42,893 nucleotides of DNA from DATDYW01 sp044375695 (GTDB lineage: Bacteria > Patescibacteriota > Minisyncoccia > Phycocordibacterales > JAACPR01), in assembly GCA_044375695.1 (NCBI GenBank), contig JBILMG010000004.1:1-42893 (forward strand), written 5' to 3'. Below, piece by piece: positions 23,448-31,606 of this stretch (position 1 is its first letter; each line of letters opens with the position of its first letter). The translations under genes and the position numbers were made by a program. The notes under the pieces are model-generated. The model saw only the letters and a program-made list of their open reading frames with translations, searched no databases and was not told the DNA's origin.

Positions 23448-24572
23448 ATGGATCCGATGCCCGCAATGACCGCGGCCCCGGTTTCTGTCCAGGCTACCCA
23501 GACCGACTCTACCCGCGACATCGTGCTCGCCTGGGTTAGCTACAGTTTCCTCTACTGGTTTGTCGGCAGCCTCATCTGGCTCACCTTCGAGGTTATCGAC
23601 CACCTGATTCCTGACGCGCTCGCCGGGAGCGAGAGCTACGACTACTACCTGGGTGGCTTCTCTTACGCCGTCTCTCCGTACCTGATGGCTTCGACGCTGG
23701 TCTCGGGCATCGTGGCGATTTTCCTCATGCGCGCCGCGCGACGGACTGCCGCCGTTGAGTCTCCGGTCACCGCCGCTCGCGTTATTTCTCGCCTGATCCT
23801 GTACGTATCCATCGCCGCCGCGCTCGCGCTCGTCGTCGGTGACCTCATCTACGTTGCGAGCGGCTTCTTCTCGGGCGACCTGACCGCCGCCGTTTCCTGG
23901 AAGGCCGCCGCGGTCTTCCTCTACGGCCTCGGCGCCGGCTGGTACCTGCTGTCGCTCCGCCCGGGCGCCGCTTCTTCGCCGCGCGTTTCTGCGGCGATTG
24001 GCGTGGCCGCGGCCCTCGCCGCGGTTGGCCTCGTGATCTTCGGCTGGTTCGCCAACGGGGAGCACGGCTCCGTGCGCGACCTGCGCGCCGACGCGACCCG
24101 CGTTTCCCACCTGCAGGAAATCGAGAGCTCAATCATCGAGCACTGGGACGCCGAATCCGGAGCCCCGGCTTCGCTCGCCGCGCTCGAGAAAGATTTCGGG
24201 CTCACCATGCCGAAAGACCCCGAAACCGAAGAGGCTTACGTCTACCGCGTAACCAAGAAAGACGCCGCCTTCGGCGAATCGAACGTTACCGACGGGAGCC
24301 TGGTCTCTTTCTCGATTTGCGCCACGTTCGCCGAGAAATCTGTCCCCGGTTCGGAGAAGAGCTCCTACTACTACCCGCCCTCTTCGACCATCTACGACGA
24401 CATGGGTCGCTACGGCTCGGTCAGCCTGCCCGAGTACGGCTGGAGCCACGAGGCCGGCGAGGTCTGCTTCGAACGCACCCCGTCTGTGGCCTGGAACAGC
24501 CAGTGGGACACCGTGCCTGACTACTTCGGAGGCGACCTGGAGGGCGACTACGGCGCCATGCCGATGTTCTAG
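23448..24572 (+). CDS. DUF5671-like multi-pass membrane protein with pilin-like C-terminal domain
   Basis: A 374-residue protein. The N-terminal half has about five TM helices: the first pair lies near residues 26-48 and 67-92, further pairs near 110-130 and 145-165, and the last near 178-200. The opening 'TRDIVLAWVSYSFLYWFVGS' resembles DUF5671 proteins common in CPR genomes (from memory of the family, not a search). The C-terminal half (about 210-374) begins RVSHLQEIESSIIEHW, followed by PASLAALEKDFGLTMPKDPE, a pseudopilin-like pattern, and ends Tyr/Gly-rich. It starts 12 bp after ychF and ends 21 bp before leuS, so these are probably one transcript. Confidence 0.7.
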   Translation: MDPMPAMTAAPVSVQATQTDSTRDIVLAWVSYSFLYWFVGSLIWLTFEVIDHLIPDALAGSESYDYYLGGFSYAVSPYLMASTLVSGIVAIFLMRAARRTAAVESPVTAARVISRLILYVSIAAALALVVGDLIYVASGFFSGDLTAAVSWKAAAVFLYGLGAGWYLLSLRPGAASSPRVSAAIGVAAALAAVGLVIFGWFANGEHGSVRDLRADATRVSHLQEIESSIIEHWDAESGAPASLAALEKDFGLTMPKDPETEEAYVYRVTKKDAAFGESNVTDGSLVSFSICATFAEKSVPGSEKSSYYYPPSSTIYDDMGRYGSVSLPEYGWSHEAGEVCFERTPSVAWNSQWDTVPDYFGGDLEGDYGAMPMF

Positions 24573-24593
24573 CCGGCCGCACCTAAAGAAAAG

Positions 24594-27449
24594 ATGCCGC
24601 CCTACGACCCCAAGAGCATAGAAGCGAAGTGGCAGGCCGCCTGGGCCGCCGCTCCAACTGGCGGCGCCGATGATACCCGCGCGGAAAAGGGCGACAAGCG
24701 CTTCGTGCTCGTCGAGTTCCCGTACCCATCCGGCAACCTGCACGTAGGCCACTGGTACGCCTTCGCCGTGCCGGACATTTACGTGCGCCGCCGCCGCATG
24801 GCGGGCGACAACGTCATGTTCCCGATCGGCTTCGACGCCTTCGGCCTGCCCGCCGAGCGAGCGGCCATCAAGCACAGCCTCAATCCGCGCGAGTGGACGC
24901 GCCAGAACATGGCGCACATGGAGACGCAGCTGCGCTCCATGGGCGCCTCGTTCGACTGGTCGCGCAAGGTTGCGACCTGCGAGCCCGAGTACTACCGCTG
25001 GACGCAGTGGCTCTTCCTCAAGCTCCTCGAGGCAGGCCTCGCGTACCAGGCCGAAACCGCCGTGAACTGGTGCCCCGAGGACAAGACCGTGCTCGCCAAC
25101 GAGCAGGTTAAGGACGGAAAGTGCGACCGCTGCGGCACCCAGGTGGAGCAGCGCCGCATGAAGCAGTGGATGCTGCGTATCGCCAAGTTCGCGGACGCCC
25201 TCGTCGACGACCTCGACTCGCTGCCGGCCTGGCCCGAGGCGATCAAGGCCGCGCAGCGCGAATGGATTGGCCGCTCGGAAGGCGCCGAGTTCGACTTCAA
25301 GATCGACGGCGCCGACGACCTGGTCACCGTCTTCACCACCCGCGCCGACACCCTCTACGGCGTGACCTACGTTGTCCTCGCGCCCGAGCACCCGCTCGTA
25401 GCCTCGCTCGCCGCGCGCTGCCCGAACCGCGACGCCATTGATTCCTACGTCGCCGAAGCGGGGAAGAAGCGCGAGCTCGACCGCCTGCAGGCGAACGGCG
25501 AAAAAACCGGCGTCTGCCTCGAGGGTGTCTTTGCGGTTAACCCCGCAAACGGCGAAAAGGTGCCCGTCTGGGTTGCCGACTACGTGCTCGGCTCCTACGG
25601 CACCGGCGCCGTCATGGCCGTCCCCGCGCACGACGAGCGCGACTGGGAGTTCGCCAAGAAGTACGGACTGCCGACGCGGAATGTCGTCACCCGAGTCTTC
25701 GTCGACGAGAAGAATCCTCCGGTAGATGGCCAGCCGACGGTAGCCCGTCCCGGTATTCACGGCATCGTGCGTGACCCGAAGAGCGGGCGCTACCTCTGCC
25801 TCAGGTGGAAAGAGCAGCCTTGGACAACCTTCGTCACCGGCGGCGTCGAGGAGGGCGAAACGCCCGAAGAGGCGGCGCTGCGCGAGGTTCGCGAGGAGAC
25901 CGGCTACGCGAACCTCCGCGTCGTCAGAGCGCTCGGCCCCCAGGTGCAAACCTCCTTCAACGCTCGCCACAAGCAGCTCAACCGGGTAGCCCTCACCACG
26001 CCCGTTCTCCTGGAGCTCCTGGGTGACGAGCGCGGCGAAGTCTCTTCCGAAGAAGCCGGTCGCTACGAGCTCGAGTGGGTCGAGGAAGATTTTCTCACCC
26101 GCGCCAACATGAACCACGCCGAGATCGATCTCTGGCGCGAGTGGCTGGCTGGGCGGTTCGGCGCCTTTGGCGGGGAAGGGGTGGCTGTAAATTCTGGCGA
26201 ATTTAACGGCTTGGTCTCCGCCGAAGCCCGCCCCAAAATCGCCGCCAAGTTCGGTCGCCAGAAGACGCAGTACCGCCTCCGCGACTGGCTTGTCTCGCGC
26301 CAGCGTTACTGGGGCTGCCCAATTCCGGTGGTGCACTGCCCGTCGTGCGGCCCGGTCGGCGTGCCCGACGCCGAGCTCCCGGTGAAGCTGCCGGAAATCG
26401 ACTCCTACCTGCCGGCTGATGACGGCAGCTCGCCCTTGGCGCGCTCGTCCGAATTTGTGGCCGCCAAGTGCCCCAAGTGTGGCCAGGATGCCCGTCGTGA
26501 GACCGATACGCTCGACACCTTCATCGACTCGTCTTGGTACTACTACCGCTACGCTGACCCTCAGAACGAGAACGCCTTCGCCGACCGCGCCAAAATCGAC
26601 GCCTGGCTACCCGTAGACGTCTATTCTGGCGGCGCCGAGCACACCACCATGCACGTGCTCTACGCGCGTTTCTTCCAGAAGGCGCTCGCCGCAATTGGCC
26701 TCGCGCCCAACGAGGAGCCGTTCCGCTACCGCTTCAACCGCAGCCTCATCATGGGTCCTGATGGCCAGAAAATGAGCAAATCCAAGGGTAACGTCATCGA
26801 CCCCGACGCCGAGGTGGCCAAGTACGGCGCCGACACCGTGCGCATGTACCTGGCCTTCATGGGCCCTTACGCCGAGGTCAACGCCTACCCGTGGGACCCG
26901 AACGGCGTCACTGGTGTCAGGCGCTTCCTCGACCGCACCTGGCGGGCCTGCCTGGGCAAACAGGTCGAGGAGACCCCCGACGCCGCCCGTCGAGCCATTC
27001 ACAAGATGGTTGCCAAGGTGGGGGAGGATGTCGACCGCTTCAAGCTCAACACCGCCATTGCCGCTCTCATGACCTGCCTGTCCGAGCTCGAGCGCGGCGG
27101 CGCCTCGGCCGCCGATTACCGCCTGTTCCTTCAGGCCCTCGCCCCGTTCGCCCCGCACCTGGCCGAAGAGCTGTGGGGGCAGCTCGGCGGCGAAGGGTCT
27201 ATTCACGCCGCCGCCTGGCCGGCCCACGACCCAAATCTCCTCGTCGAGGCCTCGGCCAAAATCGCCGTGCAGGTGGACGGAAAAGTGCGCGCTACCCTCG
27301 AAATCGAGCGCGGGGCTGTGGAGGAGGTGGTGCGCGCCGCGGCCGAATCGAATCCCCAGGTTTCCAAATGGCTGTTGGGGCGTAAGGTTAAAAAGGCTGT
27401 TTTGGTGCCGGATCGGCTGCTCTCGCTGGTGACCGAGCCGGGGTCTTGA
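24594..27449 (+). CDS. leuS: Leucyl-tRNA synthetase with an inserted Nudix hydrolase domain
   Basis: A 951-residue class Ia synthetase. HVGH (about residue 50) and KMSKS (about 726) are intact. The CP1 editing domain retains TTRADTLYG (about 248) and HDERD (about 346), the Thr-rich pocket and universal Asp needed for hydrolysis of mischarged tRNA. Zinc-type Cys pairs appear as CDRCG and CPSCG. Between GLPTRNVV (about 362) and NSGEFNGL (about 532), roughly 165 residues are inserted that contain a full Nudix box at 416-438 (G-x5-E-x7-REVREETGY). Standard bacterial LeuRS (about 860 residues) has only a short loop there. What the Nudix domain hydrolyses, or whether it only binds, is unknown. No frameshift or stop interrupts the fusion. 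Confidence 0.95.
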   Translation: MPPYDPKSIEAKWQAAWAAAPTGGADDTRAEKGDKRFVLVEFPYPSGNLHVGHWYAFAVPDIYVRRRRMAGDNVMFPIGFDAFGLPAERAAIKHSLNPREWTRQNMAHMETQLRSMGASFDWSRKVATCEPEYYRWTQWLFLKLLEAGLAYQAETAVNWCPEDKTVLANEQVKDGKCDRCGTQVEQRRMKQWMLRIAKFADALVDDLDSLPAWPEAIKAAQREWIGRSEGAEFDFKIDGADDLVTVFTTRADTLYGVTYVVLAPEHPLVASLAARCPNRDAIDSYVAEAGKKRELDRLQANGEKTGVCLEGVFAVNPANGEKVPVWVADYVLGSYGTGAVMAVPAHDERDWEFAKKYGLPTRNVVTRVFVDEKNPPVDGQPTVARPGIHGIVRDPKSGRYLCLRWKEQPWTTFVTGGVEEGETPEEAALREVREETGYANLRVVRALGPQVQTSFNARHKQLNRVALTTPVLLELLGDERGEVSSEEAGRYELEWVEEDFLTRANMNHAEIDLWREWLAGRFGAFGGEGVAVNSGEFNGLVSAEARPKIAAKFGRQKTQYRLRDWLVSRQRYWGCPIPVVHCPSCGPVGVPDAELPVKLPEIDSYLPADDGSSPLARSSEFVAAKCPKCGQDARRETDTLDTFIDSSWYYYRYADPQNENAFADRAKIDAWLPVDVYSGGAEHTTMHVLYARFFQKALAAIGLAPNEEPFRYRFNRSLIMGPDGQKMSKSKGNVIDPDAEVAKYGADTVRMYLAFMGPYAEVNAYPWDPNGVTGVRRFLDRTWRACLGKQVEETPDAARRAIHKMVAKVGEDVDRFKLNTAIAALMTCLSELERGGASAADYRLFLQALAPFAPHLAEELWGQLGGEGSIHAAAWPAHDPNLLVEASAKIAVQVDGKVRATLEIERGAVEEVVRAAAESNPQVSKWLLGRKVKKAVLVPDRLLSLVTEPGS

Positions 27450-27474
27450 CGGGGTTAATCATTACTGGTAGTTT
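27446..27474 (+). promoter_or_regulatory. Promoter TTGACG-N17-TAGTTT
   Basis: TTGACG (27446-27451), overlapping the leuS TGA, and TAGTTT (27469-27474) lie 24 bp before the ATG at 27499, giving a leader of about 17 nt. Confidence 0.6.
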
Positions 27475-27498
27475 GCTTTCGCCACTTACTAAAAACCG

Positions 27499-28530
27499 AT
27501 GGCCAACAACTCACTTAAGCCCAAGCAGGTAGTCCAGAAGCTTCTCAAGGCGGTCGCCGACCGCACGCGCGACGTCGTCGTCCGCCGTTTCGGCGTGGGC
27601 ACCTCCGTCGAGCGCGAAACGCTCGAGGCCATCGGCGCCTCCTACGGCATCACGCGCGAGCGTGTCCGCCAGATCGAGGAGCACGGCCTCGCCCAGATTC
27701 GCAAATCCGAGGAGTACCGCGCCCTCGAATCGCAGGTCGAGGAGCTCAAGAAGGCGGTCGACGCGCTCGGCGCCGTCGTCGCCGAGGAGCACCTCCTCTC
27801 GTGCATGTCCAAGGATGACGGCACCAAGAACGCCCTTTCTTTCCTCTTCGTCCTCGCTGACCCGTTCACCCGCCTGAAGGAGACCGACGCCTTCCACCCG
27901 CGCTGGGTCACCGACAAGAAGCTCGCCGACCAGGTCCACGCCTCGCTGGAGCGCCTCTCCTCGAAGCTCGAGCCTCACGGCCTCGTTTCTGAGGCGGAGA
28001 TCCTCTCGGCTTTCGAGCGCGAGCTCGGCAACGTCCCGTCGCCTTACAAGAAGCCTGAGGTCATGAAGAGCTGGCTCTGCGTGTCCAAGAAAATTGGCTG
28101 CAACCCGCTCGGCGAATGGGGCCGCGCTGCCTCCCCGAACGTTTCGGTGAAGGGTATCCGCGACTACGCCTACCTCGTCATTCGCAAGCACGGCTCGCCG
28201 ATCCACTTCCGCGAGGTCGCCAAGGCTATCGAGAAGACTTTTGGCAAGAAGGCGCACGTCGCCACCTGCCACAACGAGCTCATCAAGGACAAGCGATTCG
28301 TGCTCGTCGGCCGCGGCCTCTACGCTCTCTCCGAGTGGGGCTACGCCACCGGCGTCGTCCGCGACGTCATCCGCGATGTCCTCCGCAAGCACGGCCCGAT
28401 GACCAAAGATGAGGTCGTCGACAAGGTTCTCAAGGAGCGTCTCGTGAAGGAGAACACCATTCTGGTGAACCTCCAGAACCAGAAGCACTTCAAGCGCGGC
28501 AAAGACGGTCGCTACGCGGTCGTCGCCTAA
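27499..28530 (+). CDS. Sigma-70 region 4-like / HARE-HTH fusion regulator
   Basis: A 343-residue protein. Residues about 30-65 (ETLEAIGASYGITRERVRQI) match sigma region 4.2, the -35-binding helix-turn-helix, but sigma regions 2 and 3 are absent. After a helical linker come two winged-helix HARE-HTH-like units: RKHGSPIHFREVAKAIEKTF (about 232-251) and RKHGPMTKDEVVDKVLKERL (about 294-313), the second ending YAV like the delta subunit of RNA polymerase. The combination suggests an RNA-polymerase-associated factor that can touch -35 DNA but cannot open promoters itself. Own promoter upstream, terminator downstream. Confidence 0.82.
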   Translation: MANNSLKPKQVVQKLLKAVADRTRDVVVRRFGVGTSVERETLEAIGASYGITRERVRQIEEHGLAQIRKSEEYRALESQVEELKKAVDALGAVVAEEHLLSCMSKDDGTKNALSFLFVLADPFTRLKETDAFHPRWVTDKKLADQVHASLERLSSKLEPHGLVSEAEILSAFERELGNVPSPYKKPEVMKSWLCVSKKIGCNPLGEWGRAASPNVSVKGIRDYAYLVIRKHGSPIHFREVAKAIEKTFGKKAHVATCHNELIKDKRFVLVGRGLYALSEWGYATGVVRDVIRDVLRKHGPMTKDEVVDKVLKERLVKENTILVNLQNQKHFKRGKDGRYAVVA

Positions 28531-28544
28531 AAACTCTGCCCCCC

Positions 28545-28580
28545 AGAAAGCCTCGCGTAAATGCGGGGCTTTCTCTTTAT
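28545..28580 (+). terminator. Intrinsic terminator
   Basis: AGAAAGCC-tcgcgtaaatgcg-GGGCTTTCT with inner CGC/GCG pairing, then CTTTAT. A DnaA-box-like TTATCCACA begins at 28577 within its end. Confidence 0.75.
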
Positions 28581-28585
28581 CCACA
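28577..28585 (+). promoter_or_regulatory. DnaA-box-like TTATCCACA upstream of secreted paralogue 1
   Basis: A perfect TTATNCACA match, 56 bp before the ATG at 28642. Related sequences precede the other two paralogues (33766-33774 and 36586-36594). Confidence 0.4.
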
Positions 28586-28641
28586 GGCGCGAGGCAGCAG
28601 CCGGTCCGTCCCGTGCCAGAATTGATCGAGCTTAAAGACAA

Positions 28642-29340
28642 ATGAAAAACTTCATCCGTCAGGTAGTCCTCGCCGCGCTCGCCCTCGGGTTCGTTGCCGC
28701 CGCGGGCGCCTGGCAGGGCCCTGCGCAGGAGCCGCCGGCCGGCAACGTGGCGGCGCCCCTCAACGTGTCGGGCTCTTCCCAATCCAAACAGGGTACGCTC
28801 GGCGTCGGCGGCCTCGGCGTCTTCGGCAAGGCCTTCGTCTCGCCCGCCGCCGGTTACGCGCTCCCGGCCAACCTTCAGCTGGGCGTCAACGGCGCGATGG
28901 GCGCGAGCGCGTACTGCGACGCGCGGGGCCAGAACTGCGTGACGACGCTGGGCGGGGCAGGCGGCGCCGTGATTGAGGCAGATGCCTGCCGGGTCGCGGT
29001 CTCGCCGATTAAGAGCGAGTGGTCTCACGTCGGCTGTTCGGATGTCGAAGTTATGACCGGCGGAGGCTGTCGCAGTCACGGCGGCGCCTACTCGTACTGG
29101 GATTTTCCGTTCGTGGCGGGAACCGACGCCACCATTGATTGGTACGGAGAACGTCACGATGCCGCCTACGCTGACGGGCAGATGTACTGGGGCTGCTCGT
29201 CTGGGTCTACGGGCACCTATTCCCAGGCTTACGCGATCTGCTGCGCCGCGGGTAACGATGCATCGACCGAAGAGAGCCCAATGTCTGGAGACGAGATTAT
29301 GCGCTGCATCAACCCCGCTACCTGGACTTGGATTTGCTAG
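28642..29340 (+). CDS. Secreted 'PPAGN-GVGGLGVFG' family protein, paralogue 1
   Basis: A 232-residue protein. MKN-FIRQ-VVLAALALGFVAAAGAW is a signal peptide or type-IV-pilin-like anchor without a clear cleavage Gly. Residues about 30-105 are the constant module: PPAGNVAAPLNVSG, QSKQGTLGVGGLGVFGKAFVS, then LQLGVNGAMGASAYCD and a second Cys (QNCV). The remaining 125 residues are Cys-rich (about 8 Cys), Gly/Ser/Tyr/Trp-rich and unrelated to the C-termini of the two paralogues at 33860 and 36637. Likely exported to the cell surface, where the variable part would be exposed. Function unknown. The ATG has no Shine-Dalgarno sequence. Confidence 0.75.
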   Translation: MKNFIRQVVLAALALGFVAAAGAWQGPAQEPPAGNVAAPLNVSGSSQSKQGTLGVGGLGVFGKAFVSPAAGYALPANLQLGVNGAMGASAYCDARGQNCVTTLGGAGGAVIEADACRVAVSPIKSEWSHVGCSDVEVMTGGGCRSHGGAYSYWDFPFVAGTDATIDWYGERHDAAYADGQMYWGCSSGSTGTYSQAYAICCAAGNDASTEESPMSGDEIMRCINPATWTWIC

Positions 29341-29356
29341 AAGTTTTTTTCCACCG

Positions 29357-29383
29357 CGCGCCCGCGGCTAGGCCGCGGGCGCG
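29357..29383. repeat. GC-rich hairpin just upstream of a -10 box
   Basis: CGCGCCCGCGGC and GCCGCGGGCGCG form a 12-bp stem. The T-run precedes it (29344-29350), so it is not a standard plus-strand terminator. It ends 5 bp before TACGAT (29389-29394), where a -35 element would normally sit. Confidence 0.5.
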
Positions 29384-29401
29384 TGTGCTACGATTCATCT
29401 G

Positions 29402-30607
29402 ATGGACGCCGACATTCTCGCGTCGAACGTGTGGGCCTTTGCCTGGTACCTGCTGCCGTTCCTGGCGGTAATCCTGGGAGGCCTCTTCCTCTGGGAAACC
29501 TGGCTCGACCACGTGCGCGGCGCCTACGTATCGTCGATCAAGTGGTCTCTCCTGCGGGTAATTCCGCCGCCGGAAGTTTTCCGTACGCCGGTCGCCATGG
29601 AAATTTTCCTAACCTCGCTCTTCCAGACGGGCGGCGAGGGTAACTGGTTCGACCTGTACTGGAAGGGAAAGCGTCGGCCTTGGTTCTCTCTGGAAATGGT
29701 CTCCATGAGCGGCGACGTGCGCTTCTACATCCGCACCCAGGAAGGCTTCGCCCGCCTCATCGAGACGCAGCTCTACTCGCAGTACCCGGGCGTCGTCATC
29801 GAGCGCGAAGACGACTACACCGACGAGGTCTTCTACGAGTCCTCGAAGTTCGACTGGTTCGGCGCCGAGTACAAGCTCGAGAAAGCCGACCCGTACCCGA
29901 TTCGCACCTACGTCGACTACGGGCTCCTCGACGAGGACAAGCCGGAACTCCAGATTGACCCGCTCTCGCCGACCATCGAGTTCCTCTCGTCGGTGCCGCG
30001 AGGTTTCCAGGCCTGGATTCAGATCATCGTGAAGGCGCACAAGAAAGAGGCCAAGAAAGCCGGCACCTTCTTCGGCGTCGAAGACTCCTGGCAAGAGGCC
30101 GCCAAGAAAGAGGTGGCCGCCGTGCGCGACCGCAACAAGGTCAAGGGCAAAGATGGCGAACCAGACAAGGAAGGAAAGGTCAGCAAGCGCCAGGAGTTCG
30201 TCATCGAGTCGATCGAGCGGTCTGTCGCCAAGTACGGCTTCGACACGACCATTCGCACCATTTCAATCTTTCCGGATGGCGCCATGGACGCGGAGAAAGG
30301 CTTCATGAAAGCCGGCCTCGGCGGCGCGTTCCGCCAGTTCAACTCGCTCGAGCTCAACGGCTTCAAATCTGCCAAGTCGACCAGCGTCGACTACCCTTGG
30401 CAGGACTGGGGCGGCAAAAAGCTCGCCAAGATGAAAAAGAAAATGATCGAGGCGTACCGCGACCGTAAGTTCACGGATGAGCCGTTCGTGCTCAACACCG
30501 AAGAGCTGGCCACCATCTTCCACCTCCCGTCCTCGTCGGTCTCGGCGCCGACCTTCGGCCGCGTCCAGTCTCGCCGCGGCGACCCGCCCCCGAACCTGCC
30601 CATCTAG
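29402..30607 (+). CDS. Conserved CPR-type membrane-anchored protein, possible partner of a HerA/TraG-type ATPase
   Basis: A 401-residue protein with one N-terminal TM helix (WAFAWYLLPFLAVILGGLFL, about 11-30) and a large soluble domain. The end motif LNTEELATIFHLPSSSVSAP, followed by GRVQSRRGDPPPNLP, recurs (as I remember it) in CPR proteins annotated as related to type IV secretion or HerA/TraG ATPases; no ATPase motif is present here and none follows in this window. A charged segment (about 205-262) is probably helical. TACGAT 7 bp upstream makes it leaderless. mltG copy 2 starts 12 bp after its stop, so the two are probably one operon. Function remains inferred. Confidence 0.65.
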   Translation: MDADILASNVWAFAWYLLPFLAVILGGLFLWETWLDHVRGAYVSSIKWSLLRVIPPPEVFRTPVAMEIFLTSLFQTGGEGNWFDLYWKGKRRPWFSLEMVSMSGDVRFYIRTQEGFARLIETQLYSQYPGVVIEREDDYTDEVFYESSKFDWFGAEYKLEKADPYPIRTYVDYGLLDEDKPELQIDPLSPTIEFLSSVPRGFQAWIQIIVKAHKKEAKKAGTFFGVEDSWQEAAKKEVAAVRDRNKVKGKDGEPDKEGKVSKRQEFVIESIERSVAKYGFDTTIRTISIFPDGAMDAEKGFMKAGLGGAFRQFNSLELNGFKSAKSTSVDYPWQDWGGKKLAKMKKKMIEAYRDRKFTDEPFVLNTEELATIFHLPSSSVSAPTFGRVQSRRGDPPPNLPI

Positions 30608-30619
30608 CGCGACTCGACC

Positions 30620-31591
30620 ATGCCACCGTACCGCTACCACCTCGGCGCCAGAACTTTTCTGGTCACCTCGCAGCTCATCGGCGGCGCCGCTCTTTGCGTG
30701 GCGCTGCTCTGCGGCTTCATGCTCTTGCCGCCGCTCTCGTACCCCTCGGCCGACGTGCGCATTCCGGAGGGTTCGAGCGCCCGCGAGGCGGCCGAAGCGC
30801 TGGCCGATGCCGGGCTCATTCGTTCTGCTGCCGCTTTCTCGGCGCTGGTCGCGCTTACCGGTTCAGCCGACGAGCTGGCCGCCGGGCGCTACGCCGCAAC
30901 CTACGGCGAGGGGTCTGTAGAGTGGCTGCGCCGCCTCAGGAACGCGGATACGCGGATCCCGATGGTCGAGGTAACCATTCCCGAAGGATTTGACCGGCGC
31001 CAGATGGCTGCCGAATTCGCCGAGGCGCTCGCCGAGTTCGACCCGGCTGAATTCCTGCGCCTGACGGAGGCTGAAGAAGGGTACCTTTTCCCCGACACTT
31101 ACCGCTTCGACTCAGACGCCGATGCCGAAGACGTCGCGGCGGCCCTGCGAAAAAATTTCGACCGCCGCCTGGGGGCCATCGAAGAGGAGATCGCCTCCTC
31201 TGGCCGCTCGCTCGAAGACATCGTGATCATGGCTTCGCTTGTCGAGCGCGAATCGACCGCCGATGCCCGGGCGACCGTCGCCGGAATTCTGTGGGAGCGA
31301 ATGGCTGACGGCATGCCGCTGCAGGTGGACGCGCCCTTCGTTTACACGGTCGGGCGGGGGACCGCAGACATTACGGTCGAAGACCTCGCCTCCGACGACC
31401 CCTACAACACCTACCGCAACAAGGGCCTGCCGCCGACGCCAATCTGCAGCCCCGGGCTCGAGGCGCTCCGCGCCGCGGTCTTGCCGGAAGAAACCTCCTA
31501 CCGCTACTTCCTCACGGGACGAGACGGCGAAATGTACTACGCGACCACGTTCGAGGGCCACAAGAAGAACCGCGCCAAGTACCTCGACTAG
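30620..31591 (+). CDS. mltG: Endolytic murein transglycosylase MltG, copy 2
   Basis: A 323-residue protein with one N-terminal TM helix (about 14-36) and then a LysM-like segment (RIPEGSSAREAAEALADAGL). The catalytic YceG domain is canonical: EGYLFPDTYRF (about 153-163), MASLVERES (about 204-212, catalytic Glu), MPLQVDAPFVYTVG and DDPYNTYRNKGLPPTPICSP. It should cut nascent peptidoglycan strands at the membrane face. It lies 12 bp after the preceding membrane-protein gene and 15 bp before mnmA, which has its own -10 box. Divergent in sequence from copy 1, so probably an old duplication rather than a recent one. Confidence 0.93.
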   Translation: MPPYRYHLGARTFLVTSQLIGGAALCVALLCGFMLLPPLSYPSADVRIPEGSSAREAAEALADAGLIRSAAAFSALVALTGSADELAAGRYAATYGEGSVEWLRRLRNADTRIPMVEVTIPEGFDRRQMAAEFAEALAEFDPAEFLRLTEAEEGYLFPDTYRFDSDADAEDVAAALRKNFDRRLGAIEEEIASSGRSLEDIVIMASLVERESTADARATVAGILWERMADGMPLQVDAPFVYTVGRGTADITVEDLASDDPYNTYRNKGLPPTPICSPGLEALRAAVLPEETSYRYFLTGRDGEMYYATTFEGHKKNRAKYLD

Positions 31592-31606
31592 TGGTAACGT
31601 CGGGCC

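Noticed and set aside
24129..26336. A 735-codon minus-strand frame opposite leuS and the upstream gene
   Set aside because: It spans two convincing plus-strand genes and their junction and is low in real motifs; an antisense shadow.
28577..28585. Replication origin
   Set aside because: Single dispersed DnaA-like boxes without clustering, an AT-rich unwinding element or dnaA/dnaN nearby.
27511..29157. A 548-codon minus-strand frame
   Set aside because: It runs across the sigma4/HARE gene, its terminator and the secreted paralogue; a shadow of their codon bias.
29357..29383. Intrinsic terminator after secreted paralogue 1
   Set aside because: The stem is strong but the T-run lies before, not after it, on the plus strand, and on the minus strand it is an A-run; listed as a hairpin only.
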